From Xanthomonas floridensis (GTDB lineage: Bacteria; Pseudomonadota; Gammaproteobacteria; Xanthomonadales; Xanthomonadaceae): 64,000 bases of DNA. Positions 49,101 to 56,783 of the stretch are shown piece after piece. The notes beneath the pieces are model-generated. The model was not told where the DNA came from. It ran no database searches and worked only from the letters and a program-made list of their open reading frames with translations. Made by a program: the position numbers and the translations under genes. How positions within the stretch are numbered: position 1 is the stretch's first letter; every line of letters begins with the position of its first letter. The DNA lies in contig NZ_LXNG01000057.1 of the NCBI RefSeq assembly GCF_001642575.1, positions 62,001 through 126,000 on the forward strand, given 5' to 3'.

Positions 49101-49699
49101 GCGCGTCCCTCCGGCAGCAGGAACACTTGCCGCACGCGTCCCCATTGCTCCAGGTCCAGCTCCAGCGAGATCGCATCCGGCAGTGCTTCCAGCCCGCCGC
49201 TCCAGCCATCGCTCCATTGCGCACGGTAATGAAACGCCACCACCGCCGAGCGCACGCCACGCAGCAGCACCTGCGGCGTGGCGGCCGCCGCACCATCCAG
49301 TGCCGGGCGCGCACTGCGCTCCAGGCGTCCTTCGACCACGCGGTACTCCACGTACTGCAGCGAGGCACGTGCCAACCGATCCGGATTGCTCCAGCCGCGC
49401 CGCACGAAGCCGAACAGCGGCCCCTGCGTTCCCGGCGCACTGGCGATGAAGGCCGTGCGCGCAGCGCTGCCATCGCCATTGCGCGTGCGCCGCACCGCGG
49501 CCTGTTGCAGATCGCTGCGCAGCAGGCCATGGGCCAGCTGGAAATCGCGCACCTGCTGCAACCGTTGGCGGACCGCATCGCGTTGATCGATGCTCTGGCG
49601 CATCACCACCACCGCCGCAGCTGCCACCAGCGCGAAGACCGCCAGCGCCACCAGCAGCTCGATCAGGGTGAAGCCGGCCGCGCGAGGTGGGCGGCTCAT
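49097..49699 (-). CDS. xcsJ: Type II secretion minor pseudopilin GspJ (XcsJ)
   Basis: A 200-residue pseudopilin. MSRPPRAAG is the leader and FTLIELLVALAVFALVAAAA the processed helix with Glu at +5. It overlaps xcsI upstream and xcsK downstream by ATGA junctions. Confidence 0.92.
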   Translation of the reverse strand: MSRPPRAAGFTLIELLVALAVFALVAAAAVVVMRQSIDQRDAVRQRLQQVRDFQLAHGLLRSDLQQAAVRRTRNGDGSAARTAFIASAPGTQGPLFGFVRRGWSNPDRLARASLQYVEYRVVEGRLERSARPALDGAAAATPQVLLRGVRSAVVAFHYRAQWSDGWSGGLEALPDAISLELDLEQWGRVRQVFLLPEGRA

Positions 49700-50073
49700 T
49701 GCACGCTCCGCAACGCGCTCAGGCTGGCGATTTCCTGCGTCTGGCCTGCGGCACGCACCTGCACCTCGACACGCACCATGCCGGCGCTGGCTGGCACGGC
49801 CTGGCGCTGCCAGTCCCAGCCGCGGCCACCCAGCAGCTCCTTCCCACGCGCAGGCGCCAGCGCAGCGGCGGTGGGTACGAGCAGTGCCTCGATCGCCTGG
49901 TTTTCCGCCACCACGGCCGCCATTGCGCGTTCTTCCAGCACCATCGCCGTGCGCGTGCTTTCGCCGGACAGATTCAATAGCCCGACCACTGCCATGCCGA
50001 AGATGGCCAGCGCGACCATCAATTCCAGCAGCGAAAAGCCGGCCGAGGCCTGGCGCTTACCGATGCGGCGCAT
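49696..50073 (-). CDS. xcsI: Type II secretion minor pseudopilin GspI (XcsI)
   Basis: A 125-residue pseudopilin. Start chosen at MRRIGKRQASAG (50073), a normal basic leader, before FSLLELMVALAIFGMAVVGL. This start overlaps the end of xcsH by 17 bases. An upstream in-frame ATG (50097) would add eight residues with no clear purpose. Confidence 0.9.
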   Translation of the reverse strand: MRRIGKRQASAGFSLLELMVALAIFGMAVVGLLNLSGESTRTAMVLEERAMAAVVAENQAIEALLVPTAAALAPARGKELLGGRGWDWQRQAVPASAGMVRVEVQVRAAGQTQEIASLSALRSVQ

Positions 50074-50557
50074 CGACCCGTACTCCGCCGGCGGCATCGA
50101 CCAGCACCTGTAGCTGTTGCTGCCCGTCGACCAGGGCGATGCGTTGCGGCGTGGCCGCCCCGGTGGGGTCGAAGCGCACGCTCAGCTGTGTGGCACCGGC
50201 TGGTAGTTGCGCCTGCACACCGGCTGGCCAGCGTGTAGCGACGAACGGCTTTTCGTCCAGCGCCACCCACTGCTGCCGCACCTGACGACGGAAGGTGTAG
50301 CCGCCGGTATCGACGATGACCTCGACCATGCGCAGGCTCAGGATGGCGTCGTCGCGCGCGTTGATCAGCACGCTGGCCAATCCATCGGCCTGGTCGTGCA
50401 GATCGCGCCGGGTGTCGGGCAGCGTCATCACCACCAGCGTGCTGGCCAGCGCGGTGATGACCAGCACGGCCAACACCTCCAGCAAGGTGAAACCACGCGT
50501 GCCCGCACGCCCGTGGCGTAGTGCGTATCGCGGCACGATGACGGGAGCGATCGGCAC
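50057..50557 (-). CDS. xcsH: Type II secretion minor pseudopilin GspH (XcsH)
   Basis: A pseudopilin of about 166 residues. No ATG lies before the prepilin helix G/FTLLEVLAVLVITALAST after the xcsG stop, so I use the GTG at 50555-50557, eight bases past that stop; the GTG at 50536 is an alternative with a shorter leader (VPRYALRHGRAGTRG). The C-terminal domain has YTFRRQVRQQWVALDEKPF, typical of GspH. The start is uncertain, the identity is not. Confidence 0.85.
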   Translation of the reverse strand: MPIAPVIVPRYALRHGRAGTRGFTLLEVLAVLVITALASTLVVMTLPDTRRDLHDQADGLASVLINARDDAILSLRMVEVIVDTGGYTFRRQVRQQWVALDEKPFVATRWPAGVQAQLPAGATQLSVRFDPTGAATPQRIALVDGQQQLQVLVDAAGGVRVDAPHR

Positions 50558-50564
50558 GCGTGTC

Positions 50565-51029
50565 TCAGCGCCAGTTGCCGATGTCGGCGTTGTCGGCATC
50601 GCCGCCTTCGGCCCCATCGGCACCGAAGGAATACACATCGAAGCCGCCAGTGCGACCCGGGCGGCGATACTGGTACGCATGCCCCCACGGGTCTTCCGGC
50701 AGGCGGCGGATATAGCCGCCTTGCCGGTAGCGCTCCGGCCGGGCCAGACCACTCGGCGCGGTGAGCAGGGCCTGCAGGCCCTGTTCGGTGGTGGGATAGG
50801 TGAGGTTGTCCAGGCGATAGGTTTCCAGCGCCTGCTCCAGCACCGCGACATCGGCGCGCGCCTTCTCGACCATGGCGCGGTCCTGGCTGGGCATCACGTT
50901 GATCATCACCACGGTGGCGAGCAGGCCGATGATGACGATGACCACCATCAACTCGACCAGGGTGAAGCCGCGCGCGCGACCACGCAGCGGACGCGCGCCG
51001 GCAGATGCAAGAGACTGGATGGACTGCAT
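50565..51029 (-). CDS. xcsG: Type II secretion major pseudopilin GspG (XcsG)
   Basis: Major pseudopilin of 154 residues. MQSIQSLASAGARPLRGRARG is the leader, cut before FTLVELMVVIVIIGLLATVV (Glu at +5). The GspG core follows: DNLTYPTTEQGLQALLTAP, DPWGHAYQYRRPG, and the calcium-binding end FSFGAD-like SFGADGAEGGDADNADIGNW, which is complete here. It begins 26 bases after xcsF. Confidence 0.95.
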   Translation of the reverse strand: MQSIQSLASAGARPLRGRARGFTLVELMVVIVIIGLLATVVMINVMPSQDRAMVEKARADVAVLEQALETYRLDNLTYPTTEQGLQALLTAPSGLARPERYRQGGYIRRLPEDPWGHAYQYRRPGRTGGFDVYSFGADGAEGGDADNADIGNWR

Positions 51030-51055
51030 GTGGATCTCCGAAAGGACGGCTGCGC

Positions 51056-52258
51056 TCAACCAAGCGCCAGGGTGTTGAATTGCAGGATGGGCAACAGGAT
51101 CGACAGCACGATCACCGCCACCACGCCACCGAGCAGCACGATGATGGCCGGCTCCAGCAGGCTCATTGCCGCAGTGGTAAAGGATTCGAATTCGCGTTCC
51201 AGGTAATCGGCGGCGCGCTCTAGCATCGGCGCCAGCCGCCCGCTGTTCTCGCCGCTGGAGGCCATGTACAGCAACGTGGGCGGGAATACGCCCGCGCGCT
51301 TCATCGCCGCGGCCAGGCTGCCGCCTTCGCGGATGGCGCTGACCATGCTGTCGGTGGCCAGCCGCAGGGCGCGGTTGTCCACGGTGCGTGCGGCGATCAT
51401 CAGCCCTTCCATCAACGGCAGACCGCTGTTGACCATGATCGCCAGCGTGCGTGCCATGCGCGCGGCATGCAGGTCGCGGATCAGGCGCCCCAGCAAGGGC
51501 GCGCGCAGGATGGCGCGATCTGCTGCCAGCCGCAGTGCCGGTCGTCTGAGCAGCCGCAGTGCAGCGATTGTGGCAATCACCAGCGCAACCAGGAGCGGAA
51601 TACCGGCATGCAGCAGGAAGTTCGACACCGAGATCACCGCGCGCGTCAGCCAGGGCAAGGCGCGCCCCATCGAATCGAACTGATCCACCACCTTGGGCAC
51701 CACGAAGGTCATCAGCACGATGACCACCGCCCCGGCGGTCAGGGCCAGCGCCGCCGGGTAGACCAGCGCAGACTGCAGCTTGCTGCGCACCTGCGCCTGG
51801 CGTTCGAGCAGATCGGCCAGCCGCTCCAGCACCTGCGGCAGGGCGCCCGCGCTTTCGCCGGCGGCCACCATGGCGCGATACAGCGGCGGGAACGCATTGC
51901 CCTGGCGCGCCATCGCATCGGACAGGCGAAATCCTTCCACCACCAGCGCATGGGTCTGGCCGGTGACCCGGCGCACGCCGCGGCGCTCGGACTGGGTGCC
52001 GATGGTGCGCAAGGCTTCCTCCAGCGGCGCGGTTTCCACCAGCGTGGCGAGCTGGCGGGTGAACAGCACCAGATCCTTGCCGCTGAAGCGCGCTGCGCGC
52101 ACGGCGGTCGACGTCGTGGCGGCTGCAGCATCAACGCGCACCGGCACCCACTGGCGCTGTTCCAGCTGCGCCCGTGCGCCCTGCACGCTGTCGGCGCTGA
52201 TCACGCCCTGGCGGCTGCGCCCTTGCAGGTCGAGGACGGTGTAATCAAACCGCGGCAT
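51056..52258 (-). CDS. xcsF: Type II secretion protein GspF (XcsF)
   Basis: Polytopic platform protein of 400 residues. The start MPRFDYTVLDLQGRSRQGVI at 52258 lies 14 bases inside the end of xcsE. It has two GspF domains (about 65-190 and 265-390), with membrane segments at about 165-190 (LVYPAALALTAGAVVIVLMT), 215-240 and 365-390. Confidence 0.94.
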   Translation of the reverse strand: MPRFDYTVLDLQGRSRQGVISADSVQGARAQLEQRQWVPVRVDAAAATTSTAVRAARFSGKDLVLFTRQLATLVETAPLEEALRTIGTQSERRGVRRVTGQTHALVVEGFRLSDAMARQGNAFPPLYRAMVAAGESAGALPQVLERLADLLERQAQVRSKLQSALVYPAALALTAGAVVIVLMTFVVPKVVDQFDSMGRALPWLTRAVISVSNFLLHAGIPLLVALVIATIAALRLLRRPALRLAADRAILRAPLLGRLIRDLHAARMARTLAIMVNSGLPLMEGLMIAARTVDNRALRLATDSMVSAIREGGSLAAAMKRAGVFPPTLLYMASSGENSGRLAPMLERAADYLEREFESFTTAAMSLLEPAIIVLLGGVVAVIVLSILLPILQFNTLALG

Positions 52259-53732
52259 GCGCTTCGTCCTGCTGGCGGGTGACGCGCAAGGCTTCTTCCA
52301 GCGTGGTGAGGCCTTGCAGCACCGCGGCGCGCGCGGCCTCACCCAGGCGCGGCGCACGCGCGAAGGCCACCGCCGCCAATGCGTCTTCATCGGCGTTGTC
52401 GCCGATCAGCCGGCGCATTGCATCGTCCACCGCAATGGCTTCGTAGATGCCCACGCGTCCGGCGTAGCCGCTGTGATGGCAGGCGCTGCAGCCCGCCGCC
52501 GCATACACGCTGGCACTGTGGTCGCACCCCATCAGCTCGCGCGTGGCGGCGTCCAGGGGGCGCGGCGTGCGGCACTCCATGCACAGCCGCCGTACCAGCC
52601 GCTGCGCCAGGATCAGCCGCAGGCTGGACGCGAGCAAGAATGGCTCGATGCCCATGTCGCGCAGGCGCGTGACCGCGCCGACCGCATCGTTGGTGTGCAC
52701 GGTGGAGAGCACCAGGTGGCCGGTGAGGCTGGCCTGCACCGCGATCTGCGCGGTCTCGGTGTCGCGGATTTCGCCGATCATCACCACGTCCGGGTCCTGG
52801 CGCAGGATGGCGCGCAGTCCGGCGGCGAAGGTCATGCCGACGCGTGCGTTGACCTGGGTCTGGCCGACGCCGTCGATGGCGTATTCCACCGGGTCTTCGA
52901 CGGTGAGGATGTTGCGCGAGCCATCGTTGAGCAGGCTCAGCGCTGCATACAGCGTGGTGGTCTTGCCCGAGCCGGTGGGGCCGGTGACCAGCACGATGCC
53001 GTTGGGCACCTGCAAGGCGCGCTGCACGGTATGCATCACCGCCGGCGGCATGCCCAGCTGCGCCAGCGACAAGGTGCCCTGCTCCTTGTCCAGGATACGC
53101 AACACCACCCGCTCGCTGCCGCGCGTAGGCAGGGTGGACACGCGCACGTCCAGGGCCTTGGCACCCATCACCAATGACACGCGGCCGTCCTGCGGAATGC
53201 GTTTTTCGGCGATGTCCAGCCGTGCCATCACCTTGACCCGCGACACCAGCAAGGGCGCGATACGGCCGGGCAAGGTGGCCGCCTCGCGCATCACACCATC
53301 CACGCGCAGGCGAACGCGCAGGCGCGATTCGTAGGATTCCAGATGCACGTCGGACGCGCCCAGGCGCGCGGCCTCGGCGATGATGCCGTTGATCAGGCGA
53401 ATGATCGGCGCATCGTCCTGGCTGTCGAGCAGATCGGCGGTGGGGATATCGTCGATCAACGAATCCAGGCTGCCGTGCAGGTCCAATGCCTCGACCTGCA
53501 CGCCCTGCTCCAGCCCGGCGTCGGCGTAGATCTCCGACACGTGCCGGTCGAATACCGCCGGTGCCAGCGTGCGCACCTGCAATGGCATGCCCAGCGCCCG
53601 GCGCAACTCGATCAAGGCCTGCACATCGCCGCCTTCGCGCAGGCCGATCTGCGCAGTGTCCTGTGCGCCAAGCAGCACCACACCATGGCGTTTGGCGAAG
53701 GCATAGGAAATGGCGGCGCGTGCGGTGGTCAT
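52245..53732 (-). CDS. xcsE: Type II secretion ATPase GspE (XcsE), zinc-motif type
   Basis: Secretion ATPase of 495 residues, started at MTTARAAISYAFAKRHGVVL (53732), four bases after xcsD. Walker A GPTGSGKTTT lies at 251-260, Walker B DPDVVMIGEIRD at 313-324, and the His box LSTVHTNDAVG follows. The C-domain carries the four-cysteine zinc motif, Cys384-x2-Cys387 and Cys415-x2-Cys418. Only one N-terminal domain (about 1-75) is present, so it lacks the N1 region seen in XpsE. The two ATPases of this genome therefore differ in both accessory features. Confidence 0.95.
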   Translation of the reverse strand: MTTARAAISYAFAKRHGVVLLGAQDTAQIGLREGGDVQALIELRRALGMPLQVRTLAPAVFDRHVSEIYADAGLEQGVQVEALDLHGSLDSLIDDIPTADLLDSQDDAPIIRLINGIIAEAARLGASDVHLESYESRLRVRLRVDGVMREAATLPGRIAPLLVSRVKVMARLDIAEKRIPQDGRVSLVMGAKALDVRVSTLPTRGSERVVLRILDKEQGTLSLAQLGMPPAVMHTVQRALQVPNGIVLVTGPTGSGKTTTLYAALSLLNDGSRNILTVEDPVEYAIDGVGQTQVNARVGMTFAAGLRAILRQDPDVVMIGEIRDTETAQIAVQASLTGHLVLSTVHTNDAVGAVTRLRDMGIEPFLLASSLRLILAQRLVRRLCMECRTPRPLDAATRELMGCDHSASVYAAAGCSACHHSGYAGRVGIYEAIAVDDAMRRLIGDNADEDALAAVAFARAPRLGEAARAAVLQGLTTLEEALRVTRQQDEAHAAV

Positions 53733-53736
53733 GGCA

Positions 53737-55812
53737 TCAACGCTGCATGGGACGGCTGGTGGGTGCGGGGGTGACGGCTGGCGCCGGGCGCACGGACGGG
53801 GTCGCCGGCAGCTGCGGCGGCTGCGCGCGCAGGTAGTCGCGCACCAGCGCATCGAGCGCGGCCTCCGGGTCGCCATCGGCCAGCTGCCGATCGCGCAGGT
53901 AGTTGTAGCGCGGTGCGGTCATGCGCTGCGCATCGGCCGCATCACGGATGATGGTGGGGCGAATGAACACCATCAGATTGGTCTTGTCGCGATTGCGCGA
54001 CTTGTGCCGAAACAACGCGCCCAGGCCCGGTACGTCGCCCAGCAACGGCACTTTCTCCACGGTCTGGCGATCGTTCTGGTCGAGCAGGCCGCCGAGTGCG
54101 ACGATGGCGCCGTTCTCCACCACCACACGCGTTTCGATCTGGCGCTTGTTGAACACCAGCTCGGACGACTGCGCGCTGACCGGCCCGGCGATGGCCGAGA
54201 CTTCCTGCTTGATCGCCAGCGTGATGCCGCCGGCGGTGTTGATCTGCGGGCGCACTTCCAGCTCCACCCCCACGTCCTGGCGCTGGATGGTACGGAAGGG
54301 ATTGTCGTTGGCCGCACCCAGCACCTCACCGGTGGTGATCGGCACTTCCTGGCCTACCAGGATGCGCGCCTGTTCGTTGTCCAGTGTCATGATCGAGGGC
54401 GTGGACAACAGGTTGGAGCCGGTGTCGCTCTTGACCGCATCGATGATCATGCCGAACACCGCATCGTTGCTTTGTCCGGCCAGGCCGATCAGTCCGCCGC
54501 TCAAACCCAGCAGGGATTGCGCGGCCACATTGCGCGCCTGTTCCAGCACCGAATCGTCGTCGTCGTTGCCGCTGCGCGTACCGGCCGCCGCTGCGGCCAG
54601 CGGCACGATGCCCGGCGAGGCACCGCTGTACTGCGTGGCGATCAACGGCACGGTGCCGTTGCGGCCCGCCAGCAAGAGCTGCACGCCCAGGCGCTTTGCG
54701 GCGGTGTCGGAAATCTCCACCACGATCGCTTCCACCAGTACCTGCTCGCGATGCACGTCCAGCTGGCGGATCACATCCATCAGTGCGCGCTGCGTCTCCG
54801 GGTCGGCATTGATGATCAGGGCGTTGGAGCCGGGGTAGCGCACGATCACCGGGCGCTTGCCTGCCGCCGGTGCAATCACTTGCGTCTGCGCAGCGCCGCT
54901 CACCGCTGCCACATCCACCGCAGTCGAACGCGTGTCCTGCCCGGGCTGCGCCTCGTTGCCGGGCGTCTGCCCAACCAGCTGCTGCAGCACCGGCAACAGC
55001 TGTTCGGCACTGGCGTGCTGCAGCCGTACCACGCTGACATCGCCGCGGCGCTCGGCGCGCCCATCCAGATCCACCGCGGTGCGCACCACCCGCTGCACCA
55101 ATGCCGGGTCGCCGCGCACGATCAGCGAATTGCTGCTCTCCACCGGCAACACCGACAGCACCGCGCTGCGCTCGCCGCCCTGGCCGAACAACGAGGTCAA
55201 GGTGCGCGCCAATTCCTGCGCGGAACTATTGCGCAAGGTCACCGTGTCGATCGCCGCGCGGTCGGTATCGATCTGCGCCACCAACCCGCGAATGCGCCGC
55301 AAGTTGTCGGCGTAGTCGGCGATCAGCAGGCTATTGCCTTGCGGCATCGCCATGATCACCCCACCGCGCCCGACCAGCGGCTTGAGGATTTCCGCGGCGC
55401 TGCGCGCATCCACGCGCTGCAGGGTGAACACCTGGGTGGCAAACCCCAGGTTGCCACTGGCCGCGCTGCCCGGCTGCTGCGCGGCGGTGTCGTCGGGAAT
55501 GATGCGATACGTCGACGGGCCGCTGGACACCGCAATCAGGCCATTGGCGCGCAACACCGCCAGCAACATGCCGAGCAGATCGGCTTCGCTCATCGCCTGC
55601 GCGCGCGCCACGTTCACCGTGCCCTGCACGCGCGTGTCCACGATGAAGGTGATGCCGGTGGCGCGCGAGACATCCTGGATGAAGGCACGCAGATCCACAT
55701 CCTGCAGGCGCACCGCCGGGGCATCGGCCGCGCGCAGCGAGACTGCCGGCATGACAGGGAGTGCAAACAACAACGTGGCCGAGATCAGCCAGAGAGGACG
55801 AACGGCAGTCAT
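53737..55812 (-). CDS. xcsD: Type II secretion outer-membrane secretin GspD (XcsD)
   Basis: Outer-membrane secretin of 691 residues. There is a signal peptide (MTAVRPLWLISATLLFALPV, cut near 28), an N0 domain (VRLQDVDLRAFIQDVSRATG), KH-like N1-N3 repeats (about 120-330), and the secretin core (about 380-600) with TGEVLGAANDNPF (gate region) and VPLLGDVPGLGALFRHKS. The tail is proline-rich (PPQLPATPSVRPAPAVTPAP). It overlaps xcsC by ATGA. No pilotin gene was recognised nearby, and the N-terminus has no lipobox. Confidence 0.95.
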   Translation of the reverse strand: MTAVRPLWLISATLLFALPVMPAVSLRAADAPAVRLQDVDLRAFIQDVSRATGITFIVDTRVQGTVNVARAQAMSEADLLGMLLAVLRANGLIAVSSGPSTYRIIPDDTAAQQPGSAASGNLGFATQVFTLQRVDARSAAEILKPLVGRGGVIMAMPQGNSLLIADYADNLRRIRGLVAQIDTDRAAIDTVTLRNSSAQELARTLTSLFGQGGERSAVLSVLPVESSNSLIVRGDPALVQRVVRTAVDLDGRAERRGDVSVVRLQHASAEQLLPVLQQLVGQTPGNEAQPGQDTRSTAVDVAAVSGAAQTQVIAPAAGKRPVIVRYPGSNALIINADPETQRALMDVIRQLDVHREQVLVEAIVVEISDTAAKRLGVQLLLAGRNGTVPLIATQYSGASPGIVPLAAAAAGTRSGNDDDDSVLEQARNVAAQSLLGLSGGLIGLAGQSNDAVFGMIIDAVKSDTGSNLLSTPSIMTLDNEQARILVGQEVPITTGEVLGAANDNPFRTIQRQDVGVELEVRPQINTAGGITLAIKQEVSAIAGPVSAQSSELVFNKRQIETRVVVENGAIVALGGLLDQNDRQTVEKVPLLGDVPGLGALFRHKSRNRDKTNLMVFIRPTIIRDAADAQRMTAPRYNYLRDRQLADGDPEAALDALVRDYLRAQPPQLPATPSVRPAPAVTPAPTSRPMQR

Positions 55813-56624
55813 TGCGGGCGCTTCAAGGTCATGGTGTGGGTCTGGCCATTGCGGCGATAGGTCAGCGTGGCCGCCTGGCCACCGCGCAGTTCGTCCTGCA
55901 ACTCGCGCAGGTGTTCGGCATCGAGGGTGCGGCCGTTGATCTGGGTCAGCACATCGCCGGCCGCCAGGCCGGCCTGGCGCAGCAGCGCGCCATCACCACG
56001 CGGCATGATCGTGAAGCCGCTGCCGTCCTCGCTTGCGCGCAGCCCGGCGGTGCTCAGCAGCTGCTGCGGGTCCACGCCAGCGGCAGAGGCGGCATTGGTC
56101 GCGTTACCCACGTTCGACATCACCGCAGCGGCGGTGCCTGCCGTTGTCGTGCCCGCTACCGGTGCTGTGGAGGCGGGCACCTGCGGTGCGGCATCGATCA
56201 ACGCCAGGCGGCGCACGCCACTGCCGGTGCGCAGCAGCACATGGTCGGCAGCGATCGCCTGCACCACCACACCGGGCAGCACCGCATCGCCCACACGGTA
56301 GGCGCCCTGCCTGCCCTCGCCGTCACTGAGATAGACCGCCGCTTGCGTGCCGCCCGCACGCACGCCATGCAGCACGACGCCCTCGCTGTTGACGTCGCTG
56401 ACAGTGCGATAGAACACATCGCGGCCAAGCGCAGACAGATCCGATGTCGCCTCGATGGCAGGCGAGTGCGTGCCCAACGGGCCGATCGGCGTCACCACCA
56501 GCCACACCAGGCGCAGCGCCTGCACCGCCAACACCACGGCCAGCACACAGACCACGGCCGTGCGCGCACCGCGCAGCGACATGACGGTATTCAACGAGGG
56601 CAACACGCGCTGCAAAGCAGACAT
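55809..56624 (-). CDS. xcsC: Type II secretion protein GspC with PDZ domain (XcsC)
   Basis: Inner-membrane protein of 271 residues that recruits the secretin and helps select substrates. The start MSALQRVLPSLNTVMSLRGA at 56624 places the membrane helix (TAVVCVLAVVLAVQALRLVW) at about 23-42. The HR domain spans about 55-155 (GVVLHGVRAGGTQAAVYLSD), an Ala/Thr linker follows, and a C-terminal PDZ domain spans about 190-268 (ALLRQAGLAAGDVLTQINGR). It is the first xcs gene; tandem TGTC-type motifs lie upstream. The visible xps genes have no GspC of this kind. Confidence 0.93.
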   Translation of the reverse strand: MSALQRVLPSLNTVMSLRGARTAVVCVLAVVLAVQALRLVWLVVTPIGPLGTHSPAIEATSDLSALGRDVFYRTVSDVNSEGVVLHGVRAGGTQAAVYLSDGEGRQGAYRVGDAVLPGVVVQAIAADHVLLRTGSGVRRLALIDAAPQVPASTAPVAGTTTAGTAAAVMSNVGNATNAASAAGVDPQQLLSTAGLRASEDGSGFTIMPRGDGALLRQAGLAAGDVLTQINGRTLDAEHLRELQDELRGGQAATLTYRRNGQTHTMTLKRPQ

Positions 56625-56688
56625 CCGTCTTGAGGATTGCGAACGGATGACAGAATGCGGCAGCAATGTGTCAGTTAGAAGAAACTGA

Positions 56689-56703
56689 TGACACAGGCCG
56701 ACA
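56689..56703 (-). promoter_or_regulatory. Tandem TGTC motifs (possible PHO-box-like site) upstream of xcsC
   Basis: On the minus strand TGTCG (complement of 56699-56703) and TGTCA (complement of 56689-56693) are direct repeats ten bases apart, about 65 bases upstream of xcsC. The string TGTCGGC-C/G-TGTGTCA is shared almost exactly with the site upstream of the lipoprotein gene (61144-61158). PhoB sites use TGTCA repeats at 11-base spacing, so the fit here is partial. Confidence 0.5.
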
Positions 56704-56724
56704 CATACCGATGTACGGTGAAAC

Positions 56725-56761
56725 GCAAACGCCCGCCGTGCCAGGCACAGCGGGCGTTTGC
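56725..56761 (-). terminator. Terminator after the second TonB-dependent receptor gene
   Basis: A perfect 12-bp stem (GCAAACGCCCGC at 56725-56736, complement at 56750-56761) with further inner pairing. On the minus strand it ends GCGTTTGCGTTTC. It is 23 bases past the receptor stop and isolates xcs transcription from the receptor operon. Confidence 0.85.
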
Positions 56762-56783
56762 GGCGCTTCCCGCGCGCTGCGGA

